From: Halodurantibacterium flavum
GTDB taxonomy: Bacteria > Pseudomonadota > Alphaproteobacteria > Rhodobacterales > Rhodobacteraceae
Assembly (NCBI RefSeq): GCF_042681825.1
Contig: NZ_JBHUGH010000009.1
Location: 385,352 to 449,351, forward strand
Length of the DNA stretch: 64,000 bases
Direction of reading: 5' to 3'
Shown one piece after another: positions 53,228-62,523 of this stretch. Within the stretch, counting starts at the first letter, position 1; every line of letters starts with the position of its first letter. The position numbers and the translations under genes were made by a program. The notes beneath the pieces are model-generated. The model saw only the letters and a list, made by a program, of their open reading frames with translations, searched no databases and was not told the DNA's origin.

Positions 53228-53767
53228 CTAATGGAGCGGATAGCGAGCAAGCGGTTCGTAATGCGCACCGCCCCGTCCCAAATGCGACTGGAAAAGGGTC
53301 AGTTCCTCGATCCGCACCGGATCGGTGCCGAACCCCGCCATCTGCACCATCGCCGCCCGCAGGCGCGGCAGATCCGCCGCCTCGGGGGCAAAGCGGCCCA
53401 GCGTCACATGCGGCACGAACCGGCGCCGCTCCAGCTCGCAGCCCGCGCGCCGGACCGCCGTCACGACCTTCTTTTGCAGCGCGGCCAGCGCGTCATCCGG
53501 GGCGACCCCGGCATAGACCAGCCGCGGGCGATCATCGCCAAAGCTGTCCACCCCGCTCAGCCGCAGATCTACGGCGCCCGCCCGCATCCCTTCCAGCGCA
53601 TAATGCACATCCTCCAGCAAGGGTTCGGGCACCTCGCCCAGGAAACAGAGCGTGAGGTGATAGTTCTCTTCCGGCTCGCGCCGCGGCAGGGGCAGCATCT
53701 GCGACAGGATGGCGAGGCGGCTGCGAAGCACCTGCGGCAGGTCGAGGGCGACAAAGGCGCGTATCAC
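53228..53767 (-). CDS. thpR: RNA 2',3'-cyclic phosphodiesterase (2'-5' RNA ligase family)
   Basis: A 179-residue 2H phosphoesterase. Both HxT motifs are present: HLTLCFLG (about residue 40) and HVTLGRF (about 125). The start is GTG 53767 with GAGG 7 nt upstream and the family's usual MIRAFVALDLP opening. It opens 2',3'-cyclic phosphates in RNA ends. It stands alone on the minus strand; the 178 nt between it and the YciI-family gene hold nothing recognisable. Confidence 0.9.
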   Translation of the reverse strand: MIRAFVALDLPQVLRSRLAILSQMLPLPRREPEENYHLTLCFLGEVPEPLLEDVHYALEGMRAGAVDLRLSGVDSFGDDRPRLVYAGVAPDDALAALQKKVVTAVRRAGCELERRRFVPHVTLGRFAPEAADLPRLRAAMVQMAGFGTDPVRIEELTLFQSHLGRGGAHYEPLARYPLH

Positions 53768-53863
53768 AGCGGTTCCTCATCTCGGCGTCACATGGCAGGG
53801 ACAGGCGGACTTGATCCCGGCCGCGAAACAGATATTTGAATGACAAAGCCCAAAGGTCCAGAG

Positions 53864-54298
53864 ATGATCCGCTTTACCCTGAAATGCGCGAACGACCATG
53901 CGTTCGAAAGCTGGTTCCAGTCAGGAAATGCCTTCGACACTCTGCGCTCGCAGGGGCAGCTGACCTGCCCGTCCTGCGGCAGCATCCGCGTGGATAAGGC
54001 GCTGATGGCCCCGGCGGTCAGCACCTCGGAGAAGGTGCCGCCGGCCGAAGCCGGACCCTTGCCCGTCCCCGCACCGGACCCGAGGCAGGAGGCGCTCGCC
54101 GCGCTCCGCCGTCATATCGAGGCGAACTCGGATTACGTCGGCATGAACTTCGCCGCCGAGGCCCGGGCGATGCACTCCGGCGAGGCCCCCAGCCGCCCCA
54201 TCCATGGCGAGGCAAAGCTGGAAGAGGCCAAGGCCCTGCTGGAAGAGGGCGTGCCCGTCGCCCCCCTGCCCTTCCTGCCGCAACGCAAGCTCAACTGA
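53864..54298 (+). CDS. DUF1178-family protein
   Basis: A 144-residue protein with the DUF1178 pattern: MIRFTLKCANDHAFESWFQS, a zinc-ribbon-like CPSCGS with an earlier Cys (LKCANDH), and the C-terminal NFAAEARAMHSGEAPSRPIH. The family is widespread in alphaproteobacteria with unknown function. ATG 53864 is the family-typical start; an in-frame ATG at 53840 is also possible. It lies 11 nt before the SDR gene. Confidence 0.87.
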   Translation: MIRFTLKCANDHAFESWFQSGNAFDTLRSQGQLTCPSCGSIRVDKALMAPAVSTSEKVPPAEAGPLPVPAPDPRQEALAALRRHIEANSDYVGMNFAAEARAMHSGEAPSRPIHGEAKLEEAKALLEEGVPVAPLPFLPQRKLN

Positions 54299-54309
54299 AA
54301 GGCGCAAGG

Positions 54310-54963
54310 ATGACCATTCTCATCACGGGGGCGGCCCGCGGTATCGGGCGCGGCCTGCGCGACGCCTATCTGGCACAGGGGCAAGAGGTCATCGGAACCT
54401 GCCGTGGTCCCGCGCCCGATCACGGCGCCTGGCTCTCGCTCGATGTGCGCGACCCGGCGGCGCATCGGGAAATGGCGCTGGCGCTTGGCGGGCAGCCCCT
54501 GTCGCTTCTGGTCTGCAACGCGGGCATCTACCCGGACAAGGGCCAGCGGCTCGGGGACGGGTTCGCCGCCACCGACTGGGCCGATGCCTTTGCGGTGAAC
54601 GTCACGGGCGTCTTTCTGACGGTACAGGCGCTTTTACCGAACCTCCGCGCGGCGCGGGGGCGTATCGCCATCATCGCCTCGGCCATGGGGTCCGATACCC
54701 GGGCGCCCGGCGGCTCCTACATCTATCGCGCCAGCAAGGCGGCGGCGCTGAACCTCGGGCGGAACCTTGCCACCGACCTGAAGCCCGACGGGATCGCGGT
54801 CGGCATCTATCACCCCGGCTGGGTGCGCACCGACATGGGTGGCGCGGCGGCCGAGATCGACCTGGAAACGGCCACGGCGGGCCTGATCGCCCGGTTCGAG
54901 GAACTTGCCCCCGACACGACCGGCCGCTTTCTGGCCTATGACGGTACGCCCGTCCCCTTCTGA
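54310..54963 (+). CDS. Short-chain dehydrogenase/reductase
   Basis: A 217-residue SDR. Cofactor motif ITGAARGIGRGL, VCNAG strand, catalytic Ser in IIASAMGS and YRASK (Tyr-x3-Lys). It is short for a classical SDR. The substrate is unknown. It is probably co-transcribed with the DUF1178 gene. Confidence 0.85.
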   Translation: MTILITGAARGIGRGLRDAYLAQGQEVIGTCRGPAPDHGAWLSLDVRDPAAHREMALALGGQPLSLLVCNAGIYPDKGQRLGDGFAATDWADAFAVNVTGVFLTVQALLPNLRAARGRIAIIASAMGSDTRAPGGSYIYRASKAAALNLGRNLATDLKPDGIAVGIYHPGWVRTDMGGAAAEIDLETATAGLIARFEELAPDTTGRFLAYDGTPVPF

Positions 54964-55055
54964 AACGGCCCGCCGCCCCCAAAAGCGGCACCTTGCAAGC
55001 GCCCCGCCCATACCGTAGGAAGCGCACGGTTCTGCTGGCTGCCCGGAGGATGCCC

Positions 55056-56315
55056 ATGCCGGTACTCGTGATGAAATTCGGCGGCACCTCGGTGGCCGAT
55101 CTCGGGCGGATCAAGAATGCCGCCCTGAAGGTCCGGCGCGAGGTCGAACGCGGCTATGACGTCATCGTCATCGTCTCGGCCATGTCGGGCAAGACCAATG
55201 AACTCGTGGGCTGGGTGAACGAGACCTCGCCGTTTTACGACGCGCGCGAATACGATGCCGTCGTGTCCTCGGGCGAGAACGTGACCGCCGGCCTGATGGC
55301 GCTGACGCTGCAGGAAATGGACATCCCCGCGCGCAGCTGGCAGGGCTGGCAGGTGCCGATCCTGACCACCAGCGCCCACGGCGCGGCGCGGTTCCTCGAC
55401 ATCCCGCGCGCCAATATCGACCAGAAATTCGCCGAAGGCATGAAGGTTGCCGTCGTCGCGGGCTTTCAGGGCGTCTCGCCCGAGGGGCGGATCACCACGC
55501 TGGGCCGCGGCGGGTCGGACACCACGGCCGTGGCCTTTGCGGCCGCCTTCGGGGCCGAGCGCTGCGACATCTATACCGATGTGGACGGCGTCTATACCAC
55601 CGACCCGCGCATCACCTCGAAGGCCCGCAAGCTCGACCGCATCGCCTTTGAGGAGATGCTGGAACTTGCCAGCCTCGGCGCCAAGGTGCTGCAGACCCGT
55701 TCGGTCGAACTGGCGATGCGCTACAAGGTCAAGCTGCGGGTTCTCTCCAGCTTCGAGGATTGCGACGAAACATCCGGCACGCTTGTCTGCGACGAGGAGG
55801 ATATCATGGAATCGAAGGCCGTGGCGGGCATCGCCTTTTCCCGCGATGAAGCGAAAATGACCCTTGTGACCGTCGAGGACCGGCCCGGTATCGCCGCCGC
55901 GATCTTCGGCCCGCTGGCGGAGGCCGGGGTGAACGTGGACATGATCGTCCAGAACATCTCCGAGGAGAATTTCCGCGACCACAAGGGCGGGGTCACCGAC
56001 ATGACCTTTTCCTGCCCGGTGGATCAGGTGAAACGCGCCGAAAAGGCGATGGCCGATGCCCGGGCGCGCGGCGACATCAAATATGACGAACTGGTCGTGG
56101 ATACCGATGTCGCCAAGGTATCGGTCGTGGGGATCGGGATGCGCAGCCATGCGGGCGTCGCCGCGCGGATGTTCCGGGCGCTCGCCTCCGAGGGGATCAA
56201 CATCAAGGTGATCACCACCTCGGAAATCAAGATATCCGTGCTGATCGACAGGAAGTATATGGAACTTGCGGTTCAGGCGCTCCATGATGCGTTCGAACTG
56301 GACAAGGCAAGCTGA
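55056..56315 (+). CDS. lysC: Aspartate kinase
   Basis: A 419-residue enzyme phosphorylating L-aspartate, first step to lysine, threonine and methionine. KFGGTSVADLGRI at residues 6-18 and GRGGSDTTAVA in the kinase domain; two ACT domains at the C-terminus (VTVEDRPGIAAAIFGPLAEA, VGIGMRSHAGVAARMFRALA) give allosteric control by amino acids. GGAGGA lies 5 nt before ATG 55056. The lysC-ptsP order is common in alphaproteobacteria. Confidence 0.96.
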   Translation: MPVLVMKFGGTSVADLGRIKNAALKVRREVERGYDVIVIVSAMSGKTNELVGWVNETSPFYDAREYDAVVSSGENVTAGLMALTLQEMDIPARSWQGWQVPILTTSAHGAARFLDIPRANIDQKFAEGMKVAVVAGFQGVSPEGRITTLGRGGSDTTAVAFAAAFGAERCDIYTDVDGVYTTDPRITSKARKLDRIAFEEMLELASLGAKVLQTRSVELAMRYKVKLRVLSSFEDCDETSGTLVCDEEDIMESKAVAGIAFSRDEAKMTLVTVEDRPGIAAAIFGPLAEAGVNVDMIVQNISEENFRDHKGGVTDMTFSCPVDQVKRAEKAMADARARGDIKYDELVVDTDVAKVSVVGIGMRSHAGVAARMFRALASEGINIKVITTSEIKISVLIDRKYMELAVQALHDAFELDKAS

Positions 56316-56327
56316 AGCCGGGGGGCA

Positions 56328-58571
56328 ATGCCCGAAAGAACCGAAAGCGAAAGTCGCAAGCTGCTCCGGCGGTTGCGCGACACCCTGGCAGAAGCCGGGG
56401 CGGGTCAGGAACGGCTTGACCGGATCACGCATCTCATTGCCGATTCCATGCGGACCGAGGTGTGCTCGATCTACCTGTTCCGCGACCCGGACACGCTTGA
56501 GCTTTGCGCGACCGAGGGGCTGAACCCCGAGGCCGTCCACAAGACCCGGATGCGTCTGGGCGAGGGGCTCGTGGGCCGCGTCGCCCGCACCGCCACGCCC
56601 GTCAACACCGGCAACGCCCCGCAGGAACGCGGCTTCCGCTTCATGCCCGAGACGGGCGAAGAGATCTATTCCTCCTTCCTCGGCGTGCCGATCCAGCGGC
56701 TGGGCGAACGGCTGGGCGTTCTGGTCGTGCAATCGCGCGAGGCCCGGCAATTCTCCGAGGATGAGGTCTATGGCCTCGAAGTCGTCGCCATGGTTCTGGC
56801 CGAGATGACCGAACTGGGCGCCTTCGTCGGCGAGGGCGAAAGCCTGCCGTCGCCTCACAAGCACCCGGTGCTCTTTCGCGGTCTCACCGGGCAGGAAGGC
56901 GCGGCCGAGGGGCAGGTCTGGCTGCACGAACCCCGCGTCGTGGTGACGAACCTTGTCGCCGACGACCCAAAGGCTGAGGTGGAACGCCTGCGCAGCGCCA
57001 TCGAAAAGCTGCGCGTTTCGGTCGATGACATGCTCAACCGGGCCGTCGTGACCGACAAGGACCAGATGGAGATCCTTCAGACCTACCGCATGTTCGCCCA
57101 TTCCCGCGGCTGGATGCGCCGGATGGAAGAGGACATCGCCCGGGGCCTCTCGGCCGAGGCGGCGGTGGAAAAGGAACAGTCCGCCACCCGAAACCGCCTG
57201 CAACAGGCGCCCGATGCCTATTTGCGCGACCGGCTCCACGACCTTGACGATCTGTCGAACCGGCTGTTGCGCATCCTGACCGGTCAGGGCGGCGACACCG
57301 GCGCGGCGATGCCCGCCAATCCCGTGCTTGTCGCGCGCAATATCGGCCCCGGCGAACTGCTGGAATATGGCCGCAGCCTCAAGGGCATCGTGCTTGAGGA
57401 AGGTTCGGTGGGTTCCCATGCCGCAGTCGTCGCACGGGCACTCGCCGTTCCGCTGGTGATCCATGCGGGCCGGATCACCGATGAGGCGCTGAACGGCGAT
57501 CCGGTTCTGGTCGATGGCGATAACGGCGTCGTCCATCTGCGCCCCGAGGACAGCGTCGCCACCGCCTTCCGCGACAAGATCGCGATGCAGGCCAAGGCGC
57601 AGGAACGCTATGCCTCGCTGCGCGGATTGCCGTGCGAGACGCTTTGCGGCACCCGCGTGGGCCTGCACATGAACGCGGGGCTTATGGCCGATCTGCCCTC
57701 GCTCGAAGGCTCGGGCGCCGAGGGCGTCGGCCTTTTCCGGACCGAGCTTCAGTTCCTGATCCGCAACCAGGTCCCCAAGCGCGGCGAGCTCGCGGCGCTC
57801 TATGCCCGGGTTCTCGATGCGGCGAACGGGCGGCGGGTGGTGTTCCGCACGCTCGATATCGGGTCGGACAAGGTCCTGCCCTACATGAAGCCGCAGGACG
57901 AACCGAACCCGGCCATGGGCTGGCGCGCGATCCGGCTCGGCCTCGACAAGCCCGGCGTGATGCGGATGCAGCTTCAGGCGCTGATCCGGGCCGCGAACGG
58001 GCGCCCCTTGACGCTGATGTTCCCCTTCGTCGCCCAGTTCGAGGAACACGTGCAGGGCCGCGACCACGTTCTGCGCGCACTCGATGCCGAGGGGCGGCTG
58101 GGCCATCCGCTGCCTGAACGGGTGGAAATCGGCGCGATGCTGGAAACGCCCAGCCTTGCCTTCGCGCCCCGGCAGTTCTTTGAGATGGCCGATTTCATCT
58201 CGATCGGCGGCAATGACCTGAAACAGTTCTTCTTTGCCGCCGACCGCGAGAACGAGCGGGTCCGCCGCCGGTATGACAGCCTGAATGTCAGCTTCCTGAG
58301 CCTGATCGAACAGATCGTCGCCCGCTGCGCCGAGGTGGACACGCCGCTTTCCTTCTGCGGCGAGGATGCGGGCCGCCCGATCGAGGCGCTCTGCATCGCC
58401 GCCGCCGGGGTCAGGACGCTCTCGATGCGCCCGGCCTCGATCGGGCCGGTCAAGCATCTTCTGCGCCGCGTCGACCTGCGCGAGGCCCGCGCCGTCATCG
58501 CCGAAGCCCGCGCGAGCGGCGCGCAAAGCGTGCGCAGCGCGGTCGTGGACTGGCTCGTCCGGCAGGGCTGA
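56328..58571 (+). CDS. ptsP: Nitrogen PTS phosphotransferase EI-Ntr (PtsP)
   Basis: A 747-residue protein: GAF domain (about 20-155), PEP-utiliser N-domain (about 170-300), swivelling domain with phospho-His in EEGSVGSHAAVVARA (about 365), and a TIM-barrel PEP-binding domain with the conserved Cys region LSFCGEDAGRP. It starts the regulatory PTS-Ntr phosphate relay from PEP to NPr and EIIA-Ntr, which are not in the window. It lies 12 nt after lysC. Confidence 0.95.
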   Translation: MPERTESESRKLLRRLRDTLAEAGAGQERLDRITHLIADSMRTEVCSIYLFRDPDTLELCATEGLNPEAVHKTRMRLGEGLVGRVARTATPVNTGNAPQERGFRFMPETGEEIYSSFLGVPIQRLGERLGVLVVQSREARQFSEDEVYGLEVVAMVLAEMTELGAFVGEGESLPSPHKHPVLFRGLTGQEGAAEGQVWLHEPRVVVTNLVADDPKAEVERLRSAIEKLRVSVDDMLNRAVVTDKDQMEILQTYRMFAHSRGWMRRMEEDIARGLSAEAAVEKEQSATRNRLQQAPDAYLRDRLHDLDDLSNRLLRILTGQGGDTGAAMPANPVLVARNIGPGELLEYGRSLKGIVLEEGSVGSHAAVVARALAVPLVIHAGRITDEALNGDPVLVDGDNGVVHLRPEDSVATAFRDKIAMQAKAQERYASLRGLPCETLCGTRVGLHMNAGLMADLPSLEGSGAEGVGLFRTELQFLIRNQVPKRGELAALYARVLDAANGRRVVFRTLDIGSDKVLPYMKPQDEPNPAMGWRAIRLGLDKPGVMRMQLQALIRAANGRPLTLMFPFVAQFEEHVQGRDHVLRALDAEGRLGHPLPERVEIGAMLETPSLAFAPRQFFEMADFISIGGNDLKQFFFAADRENERVRRRYDSLNVSFLSLIEQIVARCAEVDTPLSFCGEDAGRPIEALCIAAAGVRTLSMRPASIGPVKHLLRRVDLREARAVIAEARASGAQSVRSAVVDWLVRQG

Positions 58572-58762
58572 GGGGGCCGACGCAGCCCAATCAAGGGATG
58601 ATCGTGGCACCGCGAAGCGATTCCCGTCAGAGGGTTGCGCGTTCGGCAGACCCGATCCGCAGGCCTCTCAGGCATTGGCCTCGCCAAGGGTGACCGACGG
58701 GGCAGTCAGTTTTCCCCGGCGCAGATGGGTCCGGTTCACCGCAGCGGCAGCGCCCCCTTCCC

Positions 58763-59335
58763 TCAGCGCAGATCGGTCGGCCGGCCGTCCGCGCAGGCGA
58801 GCCCCTCGCCCCGCGTCACGGGGCCCGTGACACCCTGCCACGCGCCCGCGACCAGCTCGAACCCCAGCACCCGGTCGGGGTTGGTGGGCGGCGGCATCTC
58901 GACCCCTTCGCGCCTGATGAACCCGAACCGCCGGTAATAGGGCGCATCCCCCACCAGCAGCACCCGCCGCCAGCCCAGCCTGCGCGCCTCGGCGAGGCTT
59001 TCGTGGATCAGAAGCGCCCCCAACCCCTCGCCCTGCCGGGTGGGGTGCACGGCAACCGGGCCCAGCAGCAGCGCGGGCGCGCCCCCCACCCGCACCGGCC
59101 AATAACGGATCGCGGCGGCCAGCGTCTGCGTCTCGTCCCGCAGCACGAGGCAGAGCGGCGCGACCTTCGGCACCCCGTCGCGCAGCCGGTAGGACGACAG
59201 CGCCTCGCGGCCCGGCGCGAAACAATGGTCATAGAGGGCCTCGACCTCCCAGAGGTCGTTTTTGGTTTCCTCTTCCAGCTGGAACACCCGCCGTCCCCCG
59301 CGCCTGCCCGTTTCTTCTGGCAAGGCCCCTATCAT
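58763..59335 (-). CDS. GNAT-family N-acetyltransferase
   Basis: About 190 residues. The GNAT core is clear: substrate strands, then motif A (LLGPVAVHPTRQGEGLGALL) with the acetyl-CoA pyrophosphate loop and the following RLGWRRVLLVGDAPYYRRFG. It belongs to the broad YhbS-like group. The start is uncertain between ATG 59335 and ATG 59362, neither with a strong ribosome site. It is divergent from the flavin reductase. The 191 nt after its stop, up to ptsP, hold no gene. Confidence 0.85.
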   Translation of the reverse strand: MIGALPEETGRRGGRRVFQLEEETKNDLWEVEALYDHCFAPGREALSSYRLRDGVPKVAPLCLVLRDETQTLAAAIRYWPVRVGGAPALLLGPVAVHPTRQGEGLGALLIHESLAEARRLGWRRVLLVGDAPYYRRFGFIRREGVEMPPPTNPDRVLGFELVAGAWQGVTGPVTRGEGLACADGRPTDLR

Positions 59336-59375
59336 GGGGTTAGGTCTGGGGCAAACCCGCATGCAAGGTATCGCG

Positions 59376-59984
59376 ATGTTCTATGAACCCCGGAACGGCC
59401 ACGGGCTGCCCCACAACCCCTTCAACGCCATCGTCGCACCCCGCCCCATCGGCTGGATCTCGACGCGCGGCGCGGACGGGTCCGAAAACCTCGCGCCCTA
59501 TTCCTTCTTCAACGCGGTCGCCTATACGCCCCCGCAGGTCATGTTCGCCTCGACCGGCGCGAAGGAGGATCGCGACGGCACCAAGGACAGCCTGTCGAAT
59601 ATCCGCGAAACCGGCGCCTTCTGCGTGAATATCGTGGAATTTGCGGCCCGGGACGCGATGAACCGCAGTTCCGGCCCCTGGCCGCGCGAGGTGGATGAAT
59701 TCGTGCTGGTCGGTATCGAACGCGCCGCCTGTTCCACCATCGCCTGTTCCCGGGTCGCGGGCGCGCCGGCTGCGCTCGAATGCCGGCTGACGCAGATCGT
59801 CCCGCTGGAGGGGCGCGCGAATTTCCTCGTGCTGGGCGAGGTGACGGGCGTCCACCTGCGCGACGACTGCCTGGTCGAGGGACGGTTCGACATCACCCGT
59901 TTCCGGCCGCTCGCCCGCTGCGGCTATCGCGACTATGCCGTCGTGCGCGAGGTCTTCAGCCTGTCCCGCCCGGGCGAGGGGTGA
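59376..59984 (+). CDS. Flavin reductase-like domain protein
   Basis: A 202-residue FMN-binding protein of the flavin reductase like family: VAPRPIGWISTRGADGSENL, ENLAPYSFFNAVAYTPPQVM, and NIRETGAFCVNIV. It likely reduces flavin for a partner oxygenase or has another FMN-linked role. AAGG lies 7 nt before ATG 59376. Its 3' end overlaps the convergent FAD oxidase gene by 29 nt. Confidence 0.85.
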   Translation: MFYEPRNGHGLPHNPFNAIVAPRPIGWISTRGADGSENLAPYSFFNAVAYTPPQVMFASTGAKEDRDGTKDSLSNIRETGAFCVNIVEFAARDAMNRSSGPWPREVDEFVLVGIERAACSTIACSRVAGAPAALECRLTQIVPLEGRANFLVLGEVTGVHLRDDCLVEGRFDITRFRPLARCGYRDYAVVREVFSLSRPGEG

Positions 59985-61419
59985 CGCCGGTCCGCAGCTC
60001 CGCCCGCAGCACCGCTCCGGGGTTCATGATCCCCGCCGGGTCGAGCGCGGCCTTGATCGCCCGCATCGCATCCAGCTTTACCGGGTCGCCATAACGTTCC
60101 AGATCCGCGACCTTGAGCCGCCCGATCCCGTGTTCGGCGCTGACCGACCCGTCAAGCGCGTGCACGAGGTCATGCACCACCTCCTTGATCGCCGGGCGCA
60201 GCGCCTCATAATCGTGGCGGCTGCGGCCTTTTGCGGGAAAGACGTTGTAATGCAGGTTGCCGTCGCCCAGATGGCCAAAGCAGTTGATCCGCATGTCGCC
60301 CATCCCGGCCAGCGCCGCATCCGCCCGCGCAATGAATTCAGGCACCGAAGACAGCGGCACGGCGATGTCATGGCTCGACACCGCACCGATCTTGCGGTTC
60401 GCCTCGGGGATCGATTCCCGCAACGTCCAGAACTCCGCCCGCTGCGCCTCGCTCTGGGCGATCACGCCGTCCTCGACCAGACCCGCCTCATGCGCGGCGA
60501 CGAAAAGCTGCTCCAGCGCCTCGGCCGGGTCCTGCGCGGGGCCAAGGCCCAGCTCGATCAGCACCATCCAGTCGGGCGCGGTCGCAAAGGGCTGGCGGAC
60601 CTCCGGCATCACCTCGCGCAGGAAATCCGGCCCGGCCCCGCCGATCAGCTCGAACGCCTCGATCCCCGCCCCGATCTGCCCGCCCGCCAGCGTCAGCAGC
60701 GCAAGCGCCGCCGCGGGGTCCGGCACCACCAGCATCGCCGCGCCGCGCCGCGCCGGGCGCGGGAACAGCCGCAGGCTCGCCGCCGTGATGATGCCCAGCG
60801 TGCCCTCGGACCCGATCAGCAGGTTGCGCAGGTCATAGCCCGTGTTGTCCTTGCGCAGCCGCCGCAGCCCGTGCCAGATGCGCCCGTCGGGCAGCACCGC
60901 CTCCAGCCCCAGGCACAGATCGCGCGCATTGCCATAACGCAGCACATTCACGCCCCCCGCATTGGTCGCAAGCAGCCCGCCGATCTGCGCTGTCCCCTCT
61001 GACGCCAGCGACAGCGGAAACAGCCGCCCCGCGCCTTCCGCCGCCGCCTGCACCGCGGCAAGCGTCGCCCCCGCCTCCGCCACCAGCACGTTTTCATCCG
61101 GATGAATCGCGCGGATGGCGCGCATCCGTTCCAGCGACAGGATCAGCATTGCGCCGCCCTGATCGACCTGCCCGCCCACAAGCCCCGTGCCCCCGCCATA
61201 GGGCAGGATGCCGATGCCCAGTTCGCCGCAGGCAGCGACGATCTGCGCGACCTCGGCCGTATCGCGCGGCAGGGCTAGCATGCCCGAAGGCGCGCTGTAG
61301 CGGCCGCGCGGCTCTTCCAGATAGCGCGGTTCGGCGGGACGCAGGGTGATCCGGGGCAGACGGGTGGCAAGCATCTCCGTCAGGTCGGCGGTCGGGCGGG
61401 GGGCTGGGGCCTGGGACAT
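59956..61419 (-). CDS. FAD-linked 2-hydroxyacid dehydrogenase/oxidase (GlcD/D2HGDH type)
   Basis: A 487-residue FAD enzyme: FAD_binding_4 domain (about 40-200) with GILPYGGGTGLVGGQV and GGLLATNAGGVNVLRYG, and a FAD-oxidase C domain with CFGHLGDGNLHYNVF and SAEHGIGRLK. Relatives oxidise D-2-hydroxyglutarate, D-lactate or glycolate. AGGAGG lies just before ATG 61419, which settles the start. Which substrate it uses is not clear. Confidence 0.88.
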   Translation of the reverse strand: MSQAPAPRPTADLTEMLATRLPRITLRPAEPRYLEEPRGRYSAPSGMLALPRDTAEVAQIVAACGELGIGILPYGGGTGLVGGQVDQGGAMLILSLERMRAIRAIHPDENVLVAEAGATLAAVQAAAEGAGRLFPLSLASEGTAQIGGLLATNAGGVNVLRYGNARDLCLGLEAVLPDGRIWHGLRRLRKDNTGYDLRNLLIGSEGTLGIITAASLRLFPRPARRGAAMLVVPDPAAALALLTLAGGQIGAGIEAFELIGGAGPDFLREVMPEVRQPFATAPDWMVLIELGLGPAQDPAEALEQLFVAAHEAGLVEDGVIAQSEAQRAEFWTLRESIPEANRKIGAVSSHDIAVPLSSVPEFIARADAALAGMGDMRINCFGHLGDGNLHYNVFPAKGRSRHDYEALRPAIKEVVHDLVHALDGSVSAEHGIGRLKVADLERYGDPVKLDAMRAIKAALDPAGIMNPGAVLRAELRTGVTPRPGGTG

Positions 61420-61480
61420 CTCGTTCCTCCTGACGCCCTTGCTGCCGCAAAGCGCGCGGGCCTGCAAGCCGAAGCGCATC

Positions 61481-61648
61481 GCCCGGGGACCCGTTGGCGC
61501 TCGCGGTGCCGATCCGGGCGATATCCCAGATCTCGTGCAGAAGGTTGTCGGAGGCACCCCTGTCCCGCCAGGCAAGGGGGTCCTGGCTTAAACGGGTCCT
61601 GGCTTCAAGAAAAACGGCCTGCAACGCATCTTCATGCACGTCGCCCAT
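61481..61648 (-). pseudogene. N-terminal stub of a RutE-like nitroreductase
   Basis: The frame begins MGDVHEDALQAVFLEART and continues AWRDRGASDNLLHEIWDIAR to IGTASANGSPG, close to the start of malonic semialdehyde reductase RutE-type nitroreductases (pattern ART..W.D..V.D..L...YD....GPTSANCSP). After SPG the family match ends, and the frame runs into the oxidase gene. Only about 55 of an expected 195 or so residues remain. A 12-bp direct repeat (GGGTCCTGGCTT at 61578 and 61594) lies inside it. Confidence 0.6.
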
Positions 61649-62072
61649 CGGTGTTTCACCCTGTGGCCGTCTGTCCTTCGAAAGGCTCACCTGCCATGTG
61701 TATAATGTCGGCTTCCGGGCCGCATTGTCCGGGCAGCCGCCCCGAGAGCCGACAGCCCTGTTAGTCCGCCCAGGCTGCACTGGCGCTATCAGTGATTGTT
61801 CGCATCGCCAGCTGCGAGCCCCGAGACTCATCAATTGATACCGCAGCTCAGGAAGCTTCCGGTTGGGAAACCTCTTACGTTCCGAGCCCGTATCAGTACT
61901 GCCGCCGAGAAATCAATGGAAGGCGACGGACCACTACGTCGCGGCGTTGCGCCACGGCGGGCGCTGACCGAACCGCGCAGGAACAAATGGGGCGGGAACG
62001 AAGCATGTGCCTTCGGTGTTTCGTCTGAAACCAGACTCGTGCGCCAAGGCGCCGAACAGAAAAGGGTGCGAG
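61649..62072. other. Gene-free stretch before the small stress-type gene
   Basis: 424 nt with no supported gene. Overlapping short frames on both strands lack codon character. It contains an EcfG-like promoter near its right end (61995-62020). The remainder is probably decayed sequence left of the nitroreductase stub. Confidence 0.4.
61995..62020 (+). promoter_or_regulatory. EcfG-like promoter of the small SFPASDPP-tail gene
   Basis: GGAAC at 61995-61999, a 17-nt spacer and TGTT at 62017-62020, one mismatch from the EcfG consensus GGAAC-N17-CGTT. It lies 52 nt upstream of the ATG at 62073. Confidence 0.55.
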
Positions 62073-62303
62073 ATGATCTTCAGACCTTTGCGCGGCACGT
62101 TCCGCCTTTTGACACTGGTGGGGCTGGGCTATCTGGCGTCCCGCCATCTGCAGCGGTTGGTAGACGAACAGGCCCGGGCCGCCGGAAACGACGTCCGCCA
62201 GGCCGGGCGCGAGGACATGCGCAATCCGCCCAAGCAATGGGACAAGCTTGATGAGGAGCTGGACCAGAGCTTTCCCGCCAGCGATCCGCCGGCGAATTAC
62301 TAA
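62073..62303 (+). CDS. Small protein with conserved LDE..DQSFPASDPP tail
   Basis: A 76-residue protein with an N-terminal hydrophobic stretch (FRLLTLVGLGYLASRHL), a charged middle and the tail KLDEELDQSFPASDPPANY. The ExxxDESFPASDPP-type tail recurs in many small proteobacterial proteins often linked to stress conditions; its function is unknown to me. ATG 62073 has AGGGTG 7 nt upstream. An EcfG-like promoter precedes it and an intrinsic terminator follows. Confidence 0.75.
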   Translation: MIFRPLRGTFRLLTLVGLGYLASRHLQRLVDEQARAAGNDVRQAGREDMRNPPKQWDKLDEELDQSFPASDPPANY

Positions 62304-62332
62304 GGGCGGGTTAGATCGGAAGGAATAGGAAT

Positions 62333-62360
62333 CGCCCCGGTCAGTGGCCGGGGCGTTTCC
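62333..62360 (+). terminator. Intrinsic terminator after the small SFPASDPP-tail gene
   Basis: Stem CGCCCCGG (62333-62340) and CCGGGGCG (62348-62355) with a 7-nt loop, followed by TTTCC. It lies 30 nt past the stop at 62303. The T run is short, but the position and stem fit. Confidence 0.7.
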
Positions 62361-62523
62361 CCGCGCGCCGTTCCACGGCGGCTTCAAACTCCGCCGGAGC
62401 CACGGCTCCAAGCCGGGGCGCATCATGATCTGGCAGCATCCCGGGCAACTGTTCCACGCGCAGCAATCCCGGGCAGCAACCCCGCAAGGACTTTCCCGGC
62501 CAGGACGGCGGCCCTGCGGTCGG

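Noticed and set aside
54936..58610. A 1224-codon minus-strand frame opposite lysC and ptsP.
   Set aside because: Antisense to two highly conserved housekeeping genes; composition is that of a shadow frame.
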